From: Hankyongella ginsenosidimutans
Lineage (GTDB): Bacteria; Pseudomonadota; Alphaproteobacteria; Sphingomonadales; Sphingomonadaceae
DNA length: 64,000 bases
Assembly (NCBI RefSeq): GCF_005144965.1
Contig: NZ_CP039704.1
Coordinates: forward strand, 1,612,001 to 1,676,000
Direction of reading: 5' to 3'
In this document: one piece after another, positions 9,832 to 20,883 of the stretch
Position numbering within the stretch: position 1 is the stretch's first letter
Layout of the letters: the number at the start of each line of letters is the position of its first letter
Notes under the pieces: generated by a model
Databases searched by the model: none
Told to the model about the DNA's origin: nothing
What the model saw: only the letters and a program-made list of their open reading frames with translations
Position numbers and translations under genes: made by a program

Positions 9832-9938
9832 GTCATCGCGAGGCTGCGGAGCAGCCGCGGCGATCCAGTGCGAAACCGGGGACACTGGCCAAATTCTTTG
9901 GATTGTCGTGTCGGCCTTACGGTCTCCTCGCTATGACG
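9832..9938. repeat. Diverged copy of the GTCATTGCGAGG palindromic repeat
   Basis: Begins TGTCATCGCGAGGCTGCGGAGCAGCC and ends with CTCCTCGCTATGACG; inner parts GGCGATCCAG and TTGGATTGTCG pair as in the copy at 1500-1586. The family is imperfectly conserved and intergenic in both places. Confidence 0.5.
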
Positions 9939-10080
9939 CGCGCCGCCCATGTCATTGTACTTTTACGGCGAACATCACAGTTGATCGCGTGTTTGGTTCG
10001 TTCAGTCGCTGATGGGCAGTCGTTCAGGTTCAATTCAGTTTCCGACGCCTACCTCACGCTTGATTGCACAGGAGGTTTGC

Positions 10081-10573
10081 ATGATTTCGACCCTATCCCG
10101 CCAACCGGCGCTCAAAGCCGGTTTGATTGCGCTGGCCTTGCCGCTTGCAAGCTGCGCCTCGGATGGCAGCGTCAACAAGGAAGCCGTCGGCACGGCTACC
10201 GGGGCAGCGCTCGGCGGCTTGCTCGGCGCCTCGATCGGCGGACGCGGTGCCGGCAAGGCGGCGCTGGTCGCCGGCGGCGTGTTCCTCGGCGGCCTGCTTG
10301 GCAACCAGATCGGCAAGGGCCTGGACAAGGCCGACCGACTGGAGGCCGAACGCACGGCGCAGGACGCGCTGGAACACGCACCGTCCGGCGTCGAGCGCAC
10401 CTGGCAGAACCCGGACTCGGGCAATTCCGGCTCGATTGTCGCCAAGCCGGCGTATCAGGAAAACGGCCTACTGCCGCGAGTTCACCCAGACCGTGACCAT
10501 CGACGGCAAGTCCGAGCGGGCATACGGCACAGCGTGCCGCCAGCCGGACGGCACCTGGAAAATGGTCGCGTAG
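10081..10573 (+). CDS. Glycine-zipper 2TM lipoprotein (17 kDa surface antigen-like)
   Basis: A lipoprotein signal peptide ends in the lipobox LASC (about residue 22). It is followed by a glycine zipper rich in small residues (GTATGAALGGLLGASIGG, then GGVFLGGLLGNQIGKGL), a helical segment DRLEAERTAQDALEH, and the C-terminal domain with YCREFTQTVTIDG and AYGTACRQPDGTWKMV. This is the Rickettsia 17-kDa antigen/OmpA-zipper family of outer-membrane lipoproteins of general envelope function. The frame breaks at about 10469, where two bases appear lost before the TACTGCCGC codons. Corrected length about 165 residues. Stop TAG at 10571-10573. Confidence 0.82.
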
Positions 10574-10584
10574 TGTCCGCGTAA

Positions 10585-10612
10585 TCCGGGCCGGCTTCCA
10601 AAGCTGGCCCGG
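10585..10612 (+). terminator. Hairpin downstream of the lipoprotein gene
   Basis: TCCGGGCCGGCTT and AGCTGGCCCGGA pair with one mismatch around a CCAA loop, 12 bases after the stop. No T run, so it may be a weak terminator or a transcript-stabilising structure. Confidence 0.5.
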
Positions 10613-10663
10613 ATCAACGGACATGACCTGCTGACAAAACGCATTCGTCGTCCTATCTGGGCC

Positions 10664-11712
10664 ATGGACAAGATACCCGTTACCGTACTGACCGGCTTCC
10701 TCGGAGCCGGCAAAACGACGCTCCTCAACCGTATTCTCTCGGAAGATCACGGCCGCCGCTACGCGGTGATCGTCAACGAGTTCGGCGAGATCGGCATCGA
10801 CAACGACCTCATCGTCGGCGCGGACGAGGAAGTGTTCGAGATGAACAACGGCTGCGTCTGCTGCACGGTGCGCGGCGACCTGATCCGCATCCTTGGCGCG
10901 CTGCTCAAGCGTCGCGGCCGGTTCGACCGCATCATCGTCGAGACCACCGGACTCGCCAAGCCGGCGCCGGTCGCCCAGACCTTCTTCGCCGACGACGACG
11001 TGCAGGCGGCGACCCGGCTGGACGCCGTGGTGACGGTCGCCGACGCCAAACACATCGGCTTCAGCTCGGCGATACCGAGGCGGCGCGCGACCAGATCGCC
11101 TTCGCGGACGTGATCCTGCTGAACAAGACCGATCTGGTGGACGACGCCGGCCTGAGCGCCGCCGAGGCGCAGATTCGCGCCATCAACCCCGGCGCAAGGC
11201 TGCACCACAGCCGCCGTGGCGACGTGGCGCTCGACGCCCTGCTCGATCAGGGCGCATTCGACCTCGACCGGCTGCAGGCCTGGGCCGCCGCAGACGATCA
11301 GCACGATCATGGGCATCACGATCATGGGCATCACGATCATGGGCATCACCACCACGATCACACGCACTGCCACCATGATGTCCACGCGCACGACAGCCGG
11401 CTGGACCATGATCAGGACATCCACTCCGTGGCGCTGTCGGCGGAGCGGCCGCTGAACGGCGACGCCTTCATGCTCTGGGTGCAGGCGCTGGCCGCAGACA
11501 AAGGCCCGGACCTGCTGCGCTGGAAAGGCATCCTGAACTTCGCCGGCGAGGACCGCCGCTTCGTGTTTCAGGGCGTGCATATGATCCTGGATGGCGACCT
11601 GCGCGCGCCTTGGGGCGCAGACGAACCGCGCCGCTCGCGCCTGGTGTTCATCGGTCGCAACCTGGACGCCGCAATGCTGCGTGAAGGCTTCGAGAGTTGT
11701 CTGGCCGCATGA
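10664..11712 (+). CDS. CobW-family (COG0523) GTPase, metal chaperone type
   Basis: G3E GTPase with Walker [25 protein letters not shown], the metal motif [13 protein letters not shown] (CxCC), [12 protein letters not shown] and the specificity loop LLNKTDLV. A strongly histidine-rich stretch (about residues 210-245) comes next, then the C-terminal CobW_C domain ending [19 protein letters not shown]. The family delivers Zn or Co to metalloproteins; despite the name it need not act in B12 synthesis, and the His-rich loop suits Zn or Co binding. One frame break at about 11055 (a lost base before [13 protein letters not shown]). About 350 residues. The stop overlaps the next ATG by four bases (ATGA). 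Confidence 0.88.
11302..11346 (+). repeat. Three exact 15-bp tandem repeats encoding a His-rich loop
   Basis: CACGATCATGGGCAT occurs three times head to tail inside the CobW-type gene, encoding repeated HDHGH pentads. Being in multiples of 15 bases it can expand or contract without breaking the frame, changing the number of metal-binding histidines. Confidence 0.9.
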
Positions 11713-12652
11713 TCGAGCGTGACGCAGCCAGCCATGTGCTCGCCATGCTGCCGTGGCGCGGGGCGCTTGCTGCAGTGCTCGCTGACGGGCGCTGGCTGAC
11801 CCCGGGCGACGAAGGCCGCGCAACGACCGGCGAATGCCTGGCAGCGGCTGGTAACGGCACGGACGTCGTCGTCGCCGACGACAGCGGTGCCGTGACGCTG
11901 CTGGGCCGGGACGAGCCCGCGATGGTGCTGGCCGGCCAGTGGGTCGATCAGGTGGCGATCAGCCCGGACGGGAAATGGATCGCGGCGGCCGCTGGCAAGC
12001 GCGTCCATGTCGCGCCGGCAAGCGGCGGCGCCGCCCGCATCCTGGAGCATGACAGCTCGGCGACCGGCCTCGTGTTCGATGCGCGCTCGAAGCGGCTGGC
12101 GGTCAGCCACTATAACGGCGCCTCGCTGTGGTGGCTCAACGCCGCCGACAGCAAGCCGACGCCGTTGTCGTGGGTCGGCTCGCACACTGCGATCACCTGG
12201 TCCCCGGACGGGCGCTTCATCGTGACCGCCATGCAGGAGAATGCGCTGCACGGCTGGCGGCTTGAGGATAAAGCCGACATGCGCATGAGCGGCTATCCGG
12301 CCAAGACCAAGTCGTTCGCCTGGACAGACAGGGGCCGCTGTCTGGCGACGTCCGGCGCGCATAGCGTCATCCTATGGCCATTCGCGGACCGCAACGGCCC
12401 CATGGGCAAAGCGCCGCGCGAGCTGGCCGGCCCCGGTGCTCTGGTGAGCCAGATCGCCGCCCACGGACGTTATGATCTTTTGGCAGCCGGCTATGCGGAC
12501 GGAAGCATGCTGCTCTATCGTTTGGGAACGTCCGAGTCGCTGATGGTCTGGGACAACGCAGACGCGCCAGTCAGCGCTGCTGCCTTTTCGGCAACACGCT
12601 GGGGTGCGGCACGCAGGACGGGCGGCTGCTCTGGCTTGACCTGCCATTCTGA
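11709..12652 (+). CDS. WD40 repeat protein, partner of the CobW GTPase
   Basis: About 315 residues with at least four recognisable beta-propeller blades (VDQVAISPDGKWIAAA, ATGLVFDARSKRLAVSHYNGASLWWL, TAITWSPDGRFIVTAMQENALHGWRL, KSFAWTDRGRCLATSGAHSVILWPF). No enzyme domain or signal peptide is seen, so a cytoplasmic scaffold is likely. ATG at 11709 overlaps the GTPase stop, implying a shared operon and related role in metal trafficking. The frame breaks at about 12587 (lost bases before GNTLGCGTQDGRLLWLDLPF). Stop TGA 12650-12652. The conserved pairing with COG0523 GTPases in alphaproteobacteria is from general knowledge. Confidence 0.8.
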
Positions 12653-12699
12653 GTGCCCGCATACTGAAAATCACGTCATATTTATATCGAGTATCCGCC

Positions 12700-13064
12700 A
12701 TGATCCGCACCATCGTTTTCGCCAGCCTGCTTTCCCTGACGGGTACGCATGCCTTCGCCGCCGGCGACGCTGCGGCTGGGGAGAAATATTTCAACCGTAT
12801 CTGCAAGGCCTGCCATTCAGTGCAGCCCGGCAAGAACGGTGTCGGCCGAGCCTGGCCGGCGTGGTCGGCCGCAAGGCCGGCACTGCCGCCGGCTTTAAAT
12901 TCTCTCCATCCTATGGGGCGTCCGGCGCCACCTGGAACGCGCAGACGCTCGACACCTATCTCACCGACCCGCGCAAGATGATGAAGGGCAGCCGGATGAT
13001 CACCAAGGTCGCAGCACCCGCCGACCGCGCCAACGTCATCGCCTATCTGGCGACGCTGAAGTAG
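12700..13064 (+). CDS. Class I cytochrome c
   Basis: Periplasmic electron carrier of about 122 residues. It has a cleavable signal peptide (MIRTIVFASLLSLTGTHAFA), the haem site CKACH preceded by GEKYFNRI, GVVGRKAG and a C-terminal Met ligand region KMMKGSRMITKV, then the helix RANVIAYLATLK typical of cytochrome c2. The frame breaks once at about 12843 in the GVG/PSLAG joint. It starts 47 bases after the WD40 gene on the same strand and may share its transcript. Confidence 0.88.
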
Positions 13065-13070
13065 GGCGCA

Positions 13071-13544
13071 TCAGGCCGGGATCGGCACGCCGGGGTCGTT
13101 CTTGGATTTGCGGATGACGAGGGACGTCTTGACGCTGGCGACATTGGGTGCCGGCGTCAGGTTGCTGGTCAGGAACCGCTGGAACGATTGCAGGTCCTGC
13201 GCCACCACGCGCAGAACGAAATCGATCTCGCCGTTGAGCATGAAGCATTCACGCACTTCCGGCAGCTTGGCGATATGCTGCTCGAACGCCTGCAGATCGT
13301 CTTCCGCCTGACTTTTCAGGCTGACCAGCGCGAACACGGTGATGGTGTAGCCCAGCGCGGCAGGATCGACATCTGCGTGATAGCCGCGTATGATCCCGCT
13401 TTCCTCAAGCGCGCGCACCCGGCGCAGGCACGGCGGCGCGGTGATTCCGGCCCGCTCGGCGACTTCGACATTGGTCATGCGGCCGTTTTCCTGGAGACTC
13501 GCCAGGATACGCCGATCGATTTCGTCCAGCCTGCCTCGGGACAT
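13071..13544 (-). CDS. Lrp/AsnC-family transcriptional regulator
   Basis: Intact, about 157 residues. N-terminal winged helix-turn-helix LDEIDRRILASLQENGRMTNVEVAERAGITAPPCLRRVRALEESGII and C-terminal RAM ligand domain (TVFALVSLKSQAEDDL, VRECFMLNGEIDFVLRVV). I prefer the ATG at 13544 over 13559 because family members begin shortly before the LD.ID motif. Lrp/AsnC proteins sense amino acids; the target here is not evident. It converges on the cytochrome gene, with seven bases between stops. Confidence 0.92.
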   Translation of the reverse strand: MSRGRLDEIDRRILASLQENGRMTNVEVAERAGITAPPCLRRVRALEESGIIRGYHADVDPAALGYTITVFALVSLKSQAEDDLQAFEQHIAKLPEVRECFMLNGEIDFVLRVVAQDLQSFQRFLTSNLTPAPNVASVKTSLVIRKSKNDPGVPIPA

Positions 13545-13744
13545 TATGGCGCCTCGCAATTAATTGTTTGTTTGCCGCGATTTTGAGGCAATCATCGTAC
13601 GTTTTCGGTTCTACTTATTTCAACGAGCGATGCAAGAACGAAATACGGCACTTGGTTCCGCCGGCGTGATTAACGGAATCTTTACCTCCGTTAAGCAAAG
13701 AGAGGCGATTGTTGAGCTCGTACGCTCGGGGGTACTGTTTTCCC

Positions 13745-15639
13745 ATGGATTTGCGTTTCGACGACATGTTCGCGCACATCTCCCGGCTGGCGGAAGACTC
13801 GGCTCCGGCGGCGCAAAACGTCGCCTACCGGCAACTGATCGATCTGTTCGCGCAGGGCCGCCTGCCGCAGGGCATGCCAACCGTGAACTGGCGCTGCAGT
13901 TGCTCGAGCGTTGCCAGCCGCGGGCACCGGCAGCCACCCGCCGCGAGATGGCGCGCCTGGTCGCCGATTATGCACCGGGGACTGGGATGTGATCGGCATC
14001 GTCGTCGACGACTCGCTGGAAATCATCGAGCCCGTGTTGCTGCGCGCGCAGCTCCCGGAGGAAGTGTGGCTGCTGCTGCTCAACCGGCTGCCGCCAGCAG
14101 CCGCGACTGTGCTTGATGCGCGCACAGATCTGCCGCCGCGCGTCCAGACAGCTATCGCGCGCGCGCGCTGGGCCGCTGAGGCAACCCGTGCGCTCGGGAT
14201 GCCGCCGATCGCCATGGCCGCCGCCGATCCCGCACCAGAACCGGACGTGGCGTCGGCCGAGCCCGAGACTCCGGCCGCGCCGCAAGGGGAGGCTGCGGTG
14301 TTGGAAGCGGGTGACGAACTGCCCGCAGATTTCGAGTCGTCGGAGCAGCAGATCCAGGAGCTGATCCGGCGCATCCTCGCCTATCAGGAGCGGCGCCGGC
14401 AGGCAGAAGCCGGAGATACAGCATCCGCCGGAGAGCCGGGCCGGATCATCCCTGGCCGCTGATCCCGCTTCCCGGCGAGCGGCAGCGCGCGCCGGAGCCG
14501 CAGCGGGCGTCGACGGCGATGGAGGACATCGTGCGCGCCGCGACCGACTGGTGCTGGGAGACCGACCGGCAGGGCAACTTCACCTATCTGGATGCGCCGG
14601 ACGCAGCGCTCCGCCCCGATGGCCTCAACGGTCTGGCTGGCATGAACCTGTTCGATTGGCTGCCGGACAGCCCTGCCTTCGATGCGGTACGGCTGGCGTA
14701 TCTGCGCCATGCGCCGTTCCGCGCGCAGACGGTGCATATCGAGCGCGGGGCCGCGGCGGGTATCTGGTCTCTTGCCGGGGTGCCGGTGTTCGAGGACGCC
14801 TCCGGGCAGTTTCAAGGCTATCGGGGTACGGCGATCGCCGTGCCGTCCGAGCTGGCGCATCGTGTTCCATCCGCGGTTGCGTCCAAGTCCCCGGATAGCG
14901 GCGCAGACGACGATAGCTCTGTCGATCGCATGTATATGCTTGCGCACGAGCTGCGCTCGCCGCTCAATGCCATCCTCGGTTTCGCGCAGATGATCGAGCG
15001 CGAAGCGCTGGGCGCTGTCGGCGACGACTACCGCGCGCAGGCGGGCGGCATCCTCAACGCGGGCGGCCGCCTGCTGCATCTGGTCGAGGAGTTTCTGGAA
15101 GCCGCGCGCACGCCGGACAGCGAGGTGGCGCAGCCGTGCGCCCTGAACGCGCCCGTGTTCGTCGGCGACGTGGTGGACAGCCTGTCGGACCATGCCCGGC
15201 ACGCAGGCGTCTACCTGATCAGTCGCGTCTCAACCGCAGTCAGAACCATCACCGCCGAGCCGCAAGGCCTGCGCCGGGCGCTCAGCCGCGCCATCCTGAA
15301 AATGATCGATATCGCCGGCCGCGACCAGACCGTCATCGTCAGCGCGCAGGTGGAACCGGGCGACCGGGTGCGGCTGATCGTTCATTGCCCGGTCCTTGCC
15401 GCCTCGCTGGAGGCCACGACGGAAAGCGGGGACTTTTCCTGCATCTGCTGCGCCAGCAGGCCGAACGGGCCGGTGCCACCGTCGAGGTCGACGCGCACGG
15501 CCTGTCGATCCTGGCGACCGCAAGCGGCCACGACGCGCCCCCGCCGATCGCAGAAGCGCCGTCTGAACGCAGCGTTCGTCGCAGCCGCCTTCGCATGGCG
15601 CGCGCAGGCCCTATATCGTGCTCACCTGTTGCAGAATGA
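13745..15639 (+). CDS. PAS-domain sensor histidine kinase with degenerate catalytic domain
   Basis: Reconstructed from five reading-frame segments, about 630 residues. An N-terminal helical domain ([18 protein letters not shown]... to [15 protein letters not shown]) is followed by an acidic, glutamine-rich linker. A PAS-like domain comes next ([20 protein letters not shown]), then a HisKA domain with phospho-acceptor motif [22 protein letters not shown]. The final region occupies the HATPase position but I see no clear N-box, G1 or G2 motifs, so it may be degenerate or act with another kinase. Breaks at about 13878, 13980, 14448 and 15433, each a net one-base loss. Frame continuity upstream of 14519 ([16 protein letters not shown]) shows the pieces are one gene. 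No membrane segment seen. Confidence 0.75.
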
Positions 15640-15673
15640 GTCGTCCGCATGGCACATCGCGGGCGAAGGATGA

Positions 15674-16643
<970 letters not shown>

Positions 16644-16648
16644 CCCGC

Positions 16649-17547
16649 ATGACCATCGACTGGAGCCGGCTGAAACTGTTCAACGTGGTGGCCGATGCCG
16701 GCAGCCTGACCGAGGGCGCGCGCAGGCTGAACATGAGCCAACCCGCGCTGTCCCGGCAGATCCAGCAACTGGAGCAGGAGGCCGGCGCAGCCCTGTTCCA
16801 CCGCCATGCGCGTGGTCTGGCGCTGACCCACGAGGGCGAGCAACTGCTCGCCGCCAGCCGGGAAATGACTGACCGGGTCGACCGGGTCGAGCGGGCGATC
16901 CAGGCCTCGCGCGGTCGCCCGACCGGTGAAATCCGCCTGACCACCACGGTTGCGTTCGGGTCGGTGTGGCTGATGCGGGTCATCGCGCCGTTCATGGAGC
17001 GCTATCCGGATATCCGGCTGCGGGTGGTGCTGAGCGACGACGACCTTGATCTGTCGACCCGCGCGGCGGATGTCGCGCTGCGCTTTCACGCGCCGCACCA
17101 GGCCGATCTGATCCAGCGCCCGCTCGCGACCGTCACCCAGCAGATCTGCGCCTCGCCGGCCTATCTGGAGCGCCATGGCGCGCCGGCCACGCTCGACGAT
17201 CTCGATCGCCACCGTATCATCGCCTACGGCGATCAGGCGCCCAGCCGATGCGCAGCGTCAACTGGCTGCTGACCGTCGGCAAGGCCGGGCGCGAGCGCAC
17301 GCCGGTCATCACGGTCAACAACCAGTTCGGCGTGCTGCGCGCGGTCGAGCAGGGGCTGGGCATCGCCGTGCTGCCGACCTACCTCATCCGCTCGTCGGGC
17401 CAGTTATCCATCGTGCTGCCGGAAATCGCCGGGCCGCCGTTCCAGATCTTCTTCGTCTATGCGAGCGAGTTGCGCGGTTCCGTGCGGGTCGCCGCGCTGC
17501 GCGACTTCCTCGCCGAAGTGCTGACCACTGAAGCCCTGGCGGCTTGA
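16649..17547 (+). CDS. LysR-family transcriptional regulator
   Basis: About 300 residues. N-terminal HTH (WSRLKLFNVVADAGSLTEGARRLNMSQPALSRQIQQLEQEAGAALFHR) and periplasmic-binding-like effector domain (TGEIRLTTTVAFGSVWLMRVIAPF, later GVLRAVEQGLGIAVLPTYLI). One break at about 17240. It follows trxB by a few bases on the same strand, an arrangement seen in many alphaproteobacteria; the effector is unknown. Confidence 0.9.
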
Positions 17548-17617
17548 CCCCGATCCCCACCCGCAGGAAGGGCGTATCCGCGCTGCTCCGCGTGGGACGA
17601 TCCAGCCACCCCTGCCC

Positions 17618-17660
17618 ACCCCGGCCTGCGGCCACCCCTTCCGCGCGCGGGAGGGCGGCG
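17618..17660. repeat. Dispersed GC-rich repeat (CACCCCGGCCTGCGG type)
   Basis: CACCCCGGCCTGCGGCCACC with a following CGCGCGGGAGGG also occurs at about 19446-19490, i.e. both sides of the hipBA pair in direct orientation. Intergenic in both places. Confidence 0.55.
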
Positions 17661-17675
17661 AACTCCGTGCAAGCT

Positions 17676-17727
17676 GATATATCATGTAAAATTGACAGAA
17701 TACACATGATATGTCATATGCGTCGCC
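17676..17727 (+). promoter_or_regulatory. hipBA promoter with candidate HipB operator
   Basis: A dyad GATATATCATGT, 15 bases, ACATGATATGTC (11 of 12 positions match) spans 17676-17714. A perfect -35 box TTGACA (17692-17697) lies inside the dyad, and a weak -10 (CATATG, 17715-17720) follows at 17 bases. A regulator bound to both arms would cover the promoter, the usual logic for HTH antitoxin autoregulation. The predicted start of transcription would lie almost on the hipB ATG at 17728, with no Shine-Dalgarno, so the transcript may be leaderless. Confidence 0.7.
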
Positions 17728-18069
17728 ATGCCACGCGCCTCCAGAGCCGCCAGCGGACTCCCGCCGCAGAGTCAGCGTGCAATTGTGCAGCTGGGGAAGG
17801 ATATCGCGCTCGCACGGCGGCGGCGCAGGCTGCCGCAACGGCTGATGGCCGAGCGCATGCTCGTGTCGGTGCAGACGCTGCAGCGGCTGGAGGCTGGCGA
17901 CCCGACGGTCGGCCTAGCGGTCCTTGCCAGCGCACTCCATGTGTTCGGTATGACGGCGCGCCTTGCCAGCCTCGTTGCCGCCGACAGCGATCGTGCGGGC
18001 ATTAGCGAGGATCTCGCGCGTCTCCCGAAGACGACCCATGCGTCAGACGACGATGACCTGGATTTCTGA
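17728..18069 (+). CDS. hipB: HipB-like XRE-family antitoxin
   Basis: Intact 113-residue protein with a Cro/C1-type HTH (LGKDIALARRRRRLPQRLMAERMLVSVQTLQRLEAGDPTVGLAVLASALHVFGM), a small hydrophobic middle and an acidic tail DDDDLDF. It precedes the HipA kinase by six bases on the same strand, the classic hipBA order. It should bind the upstream dyad and neutralise HipA. Symbol given by context and family. Confidence 0.85.
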   Translation: MPRASRAASGLPPQSQRAIVQLGKDIALARRRRRLPQRLMAERMLVSVQTLQRLEAGDPTVGLAVLASALHVFGMTARLASLVAADSDRAGISEDLARLPKTTHASDDDDLDF

Positions 18070-18075
18070 TCCGCC

Positions 18076-19323
18076 ATGGTGAGCGTGCGCACCTATGTCT
18101 TCGTGCATCTGCCCGAAGGTCCGGTTCCCGCTGGGCTGCTCACCATGACCGACGAGCCGCGCAACAAGTTCGCGACATTTGCCTATGGCCGCCGCTATCT
18201 TGAACGTCCTGACCGGCTTGCTGTCGACCCGGTTGCCCTGCCACTCCACGATGCGAACAGCGGCCATACTTTCCGCACGGAAGAGGGCTTCGCGGTCTTC
18301 AACGGCATCCGCGATGCAGCCCCGATGGCTGGGGCCAGTATCTCATGTACAAGGCCATGGGCGACCGGTTGCCGAACGAGATCGACCTTATCCTCGCATC
18401 AGGCGAACACCGGGTTGGTTGTCTGGCCTTTGGTCCGACCCCGGAGCGCCCGCAGCGCATCACACCTTGGGGTGATGGCGATGCGCGGGGCGAGCACTTC
18501 ACACTGGCGGAATTGGCCGAAGCAACCGAACGCGCGCAGCACGTCGATGCACTCGACGAGAACTTGCGGCGGCTGCTGACGGCTGCATCGTCACTCGGTG
18601 GCGCGCGCCCCAAGGCCGCAACCGAAATCGGCGACCAGCCTTGGATCGCCAAGTTCCAGGCACGCAACGACAGCTTCCCGAATGCCGGGTGGAATATGCC
18701 ACGATGCGCCTCGCCCGTGAATGCAGGCTCGACGTGCCCGCGCTCGATCTCAGACGCGTGCTCGATCGCGACATCTATCTCATCGAACGGTTCGACCGGG
18801 TACCGCATGGCAACTGGATGGAGCGGCGGCATTTCGCGTCTGGCCTGACGATGCTTGGCGCGCATGAAAGCGAGGTCAGCCGCTACAGCTATGCCGACCT
18901 GGCTGGCGCCTTCGTCAGCACGGCACGCGGGTAAGGCAGGATTTGCGCGAATTGTTCCGGCGCATGGTGTTCAACATCTTCGTCACCAATGACGACGATC
19001 ACCTCCGCAACCACGGCTTCCTTCATGACGGCAAGGGCTGGCGCCTGTCCCCGCTCTACGATGTTGTGCCCAAGCCGCAGGTTGGCCTCGAACGGCGGCT
19101 GGTGCTCGGCGTCGGCCCGGAAGGACGCAACGCCACGCTCGAAAATGCCCTGGCCGGAGCGGCGGTGTTCGATCTCGGCCGAGACGAGGCCGAAGCGTTG
19201 ATTGCCGAAATGCGCGCTGTGGTCGCCGCACGCTGGGAGCCGCTGTTCGAGGCGGCCGGGCTGGGCCAGGCCGATAGGGGACGTTTCGCGACTTGCTTCC
19301 GGCTGGCTGGCAACCATGGATGA
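18076..19323 (+). CDS. hipA: HipA-like serine/threonine kinase toxin
   Basis: About 416 residues after repair. Family features in order: an N-terminal beta domain with GLLTMTDEPRNKFATFAYG, the segment SSLGGARPKA (Gly-rich ATP loop of HipA), IAKFQARNDSFP (Lys for ATP), YLIERFDR, the catalytic loop FNIFVTNDDDHLRNHGFLHD (N.DDH.RN), and LSPLYDVVP (metal-binding Asp). Known HipA toxins phosphorylate glutamyl- or tryptophanyl-tRNA synthetase or related targets and cause dormancy. Breaks at about 18325, 18683 and 18932 are each a one-base loss. All kinase motifs are retained, so the toxin is probably functional in the real genome. Stop TGA at 19321-19323. Confidence 0.87.
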
Positions 19324-19642
19324 GCAGAATGCTCCTTCCTGTGACCATCGCCCCTCCACCCTTCGTCTGTGCTTGGGGGCGGTGGGGGCGACTCTTTCCT
19401 TCCTCAGGGAGGGTCGCGAAGCGGGGCGGGTGGAATCAAGCTGCACCCACCCCGGCCTGCGGCCACCCCTCCCGCGTACGGGAGGGGAGGGAATGAGTGA
19501 GCCTTATCGCAGCTTGCTATTAAGTGTATTTAGTAAACTGGCACCGTAACTGCATGGATCTCCACGGCAGCATTGCTGGCTCGCGATGACGTGAGGCTCA
19601 AGCTGAAGTCGTCAAAACGTCAAGTGTTGGAATTGCGGGAAT
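19324..19642. other. Intergenic region with repeats, no gene seen
   Basis: Between the convergent hipA and OmpA-like genes. It holds a second copy of the CACCCCGGCCTGCGG repeat (about 19446-19490) and a fragment of the GTCATTGCGAGG family near 19580. No supported ORF, promoter or terminator. Confidence 0.5.
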
Positions 19643-20591
19643 TCAGCGCGGCGCCAGTTCGACCCGGCGGTTTTTCGCGCGGCCGGCCTCATCGGTGTTC
19701 GGGGCGCGCGGGCCGGTCATGCCCGCGCCAAAGCCGGTCAACCGGGCAGGCTGGATGCGATAGTCGCGCACCAGTGCCGCAACCACGGCGTCGGCGCGCC
19801 GCTTGCTGAGCATGACATTGGCGTCGAAGCCGCCCACATTGTCGGTGTAGCCCGTGATCACCAGCGCCAGCCGGGCTCGGCCGAGAGCAAGGCGGCAATC
19901 TGGTCCAGGGTCGGTTTGGAAGCCGGTTTGATCTCGGCCTTGCCGGTATCGAAATAGATGCCGTAGAGTGCGATTCGGCCCTCGCTGCCAAAGGCGCGCG
20001 CCATGTCCTGCGCGCTTGGCACCGTGACCTTGCCCGTCTCCATGGCGGCAGCTTCGGAGACGCTGATGAGGACTTTCGGGTTGAAGACCTTGTTCTTGCA
20101 CTCCTCGACATAGAGGGCGACCGTCGCCTGCGCACCTTTGCGAAACAGGCCATAGCGCGCGTTGTCCCAGCAGTTGCCATTTTCCAGCACGGTGGCTGGC
20201 AGGGGAAGACGGCATATTTGATCTGGCGCTGGTCAGGGCAGCCCTTTGGCCGTCCCTGCACATTTTCGCAGACATAGGCCTGGGTGAAGCCTTTGGCCAC
20301 CAGGGCTGCCTGATAGTTGCGGAAGACCTCGAGCGACGAGCGGTCGCCGGGGCCGGAATAGGCCAGCACGGTCGATTTGCCCTCGATGGTCTGCTTGTCG
20401 GCATCGACCAGGCTGCGGTCCGGCGTGCCCTTGAAAACGAACTGGCGGGCCTCGAAGCGGCGCTGTTCGTAGCCCGACAACTTGGAGCCTTCGTAGCGAC
20501 CGACCAGCGGATGATCGGTGCCATTGACCTGCTGCGCGGCAGCCGTCGCCGCCGAAGAAACGATGATCGCTGCCAAACAGACCTGCCGCAT
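19643..20591 (-). CDS. OmpA-family outer-membrane protein with DUF4892-like N-terminus
   Basis: About 316 residues. Signal peptide MRQVCLAAIIVSSAATAAAQ starts at ATG 20591. The N-terminal domain starts DHPLVGRYEGSKLSGYEQRRFE, resembling DUF4892-type proteins. The C-terminus is an OmpA peptidoglycan-binding domain: IYFDTGKAEIKPASKPTLDQIAALL, TGYTDNVGGFDANVMLSKRRADAVVAAL, and a closing NRRVEL. It should sit in the periplasm or outer membrane, anchored to peptidoglycan. Breaks at about 20200 and 19870 split it into three frames. The DUF assignment is from memory of the family pattern. Confidence 0.82.
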
Positions 20592-20883
20592 CCTGCCCTC
20601 CCCGGAACCACGGTAAGACCTGCGCACACATAAGATATGCACGCAGTCCGATCACCCGCCGATGCACTGGTATCGCCCTGGCCGGTCACGGAACACAGGC
20701 TCGGCTTCACTGGTTAGATCATGTTTCACGAATCAGATCACGCGGAAACGCCTGACCTCGGCACATTGGAATTACCCTGTCAGTTTACGAAGTGTACCAA
20801 ATATCACAAGCGCTGCGGGTGGCTCGTCATTGCCTCCTCATTGTCCCTGCGTGCCCGAGCATGCCTCCCGGCGCGGTACTCTA

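Larger units (their letters stand above)
9384..10080. other. Repeat-rich intergenic region without a convincing gene
   Basis: Nearly 700 bases between cobP and the glycine-zipper lipoprotein. It holds a long inverted repeat (9400-9561), a short perfect hairpin (about 9575-9598) and a diverged copy of the palindromic repeat seen at 1500. Open frames here have no start signals or recognisable protein features. No promoter was assigned. Confidence 0.6.
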
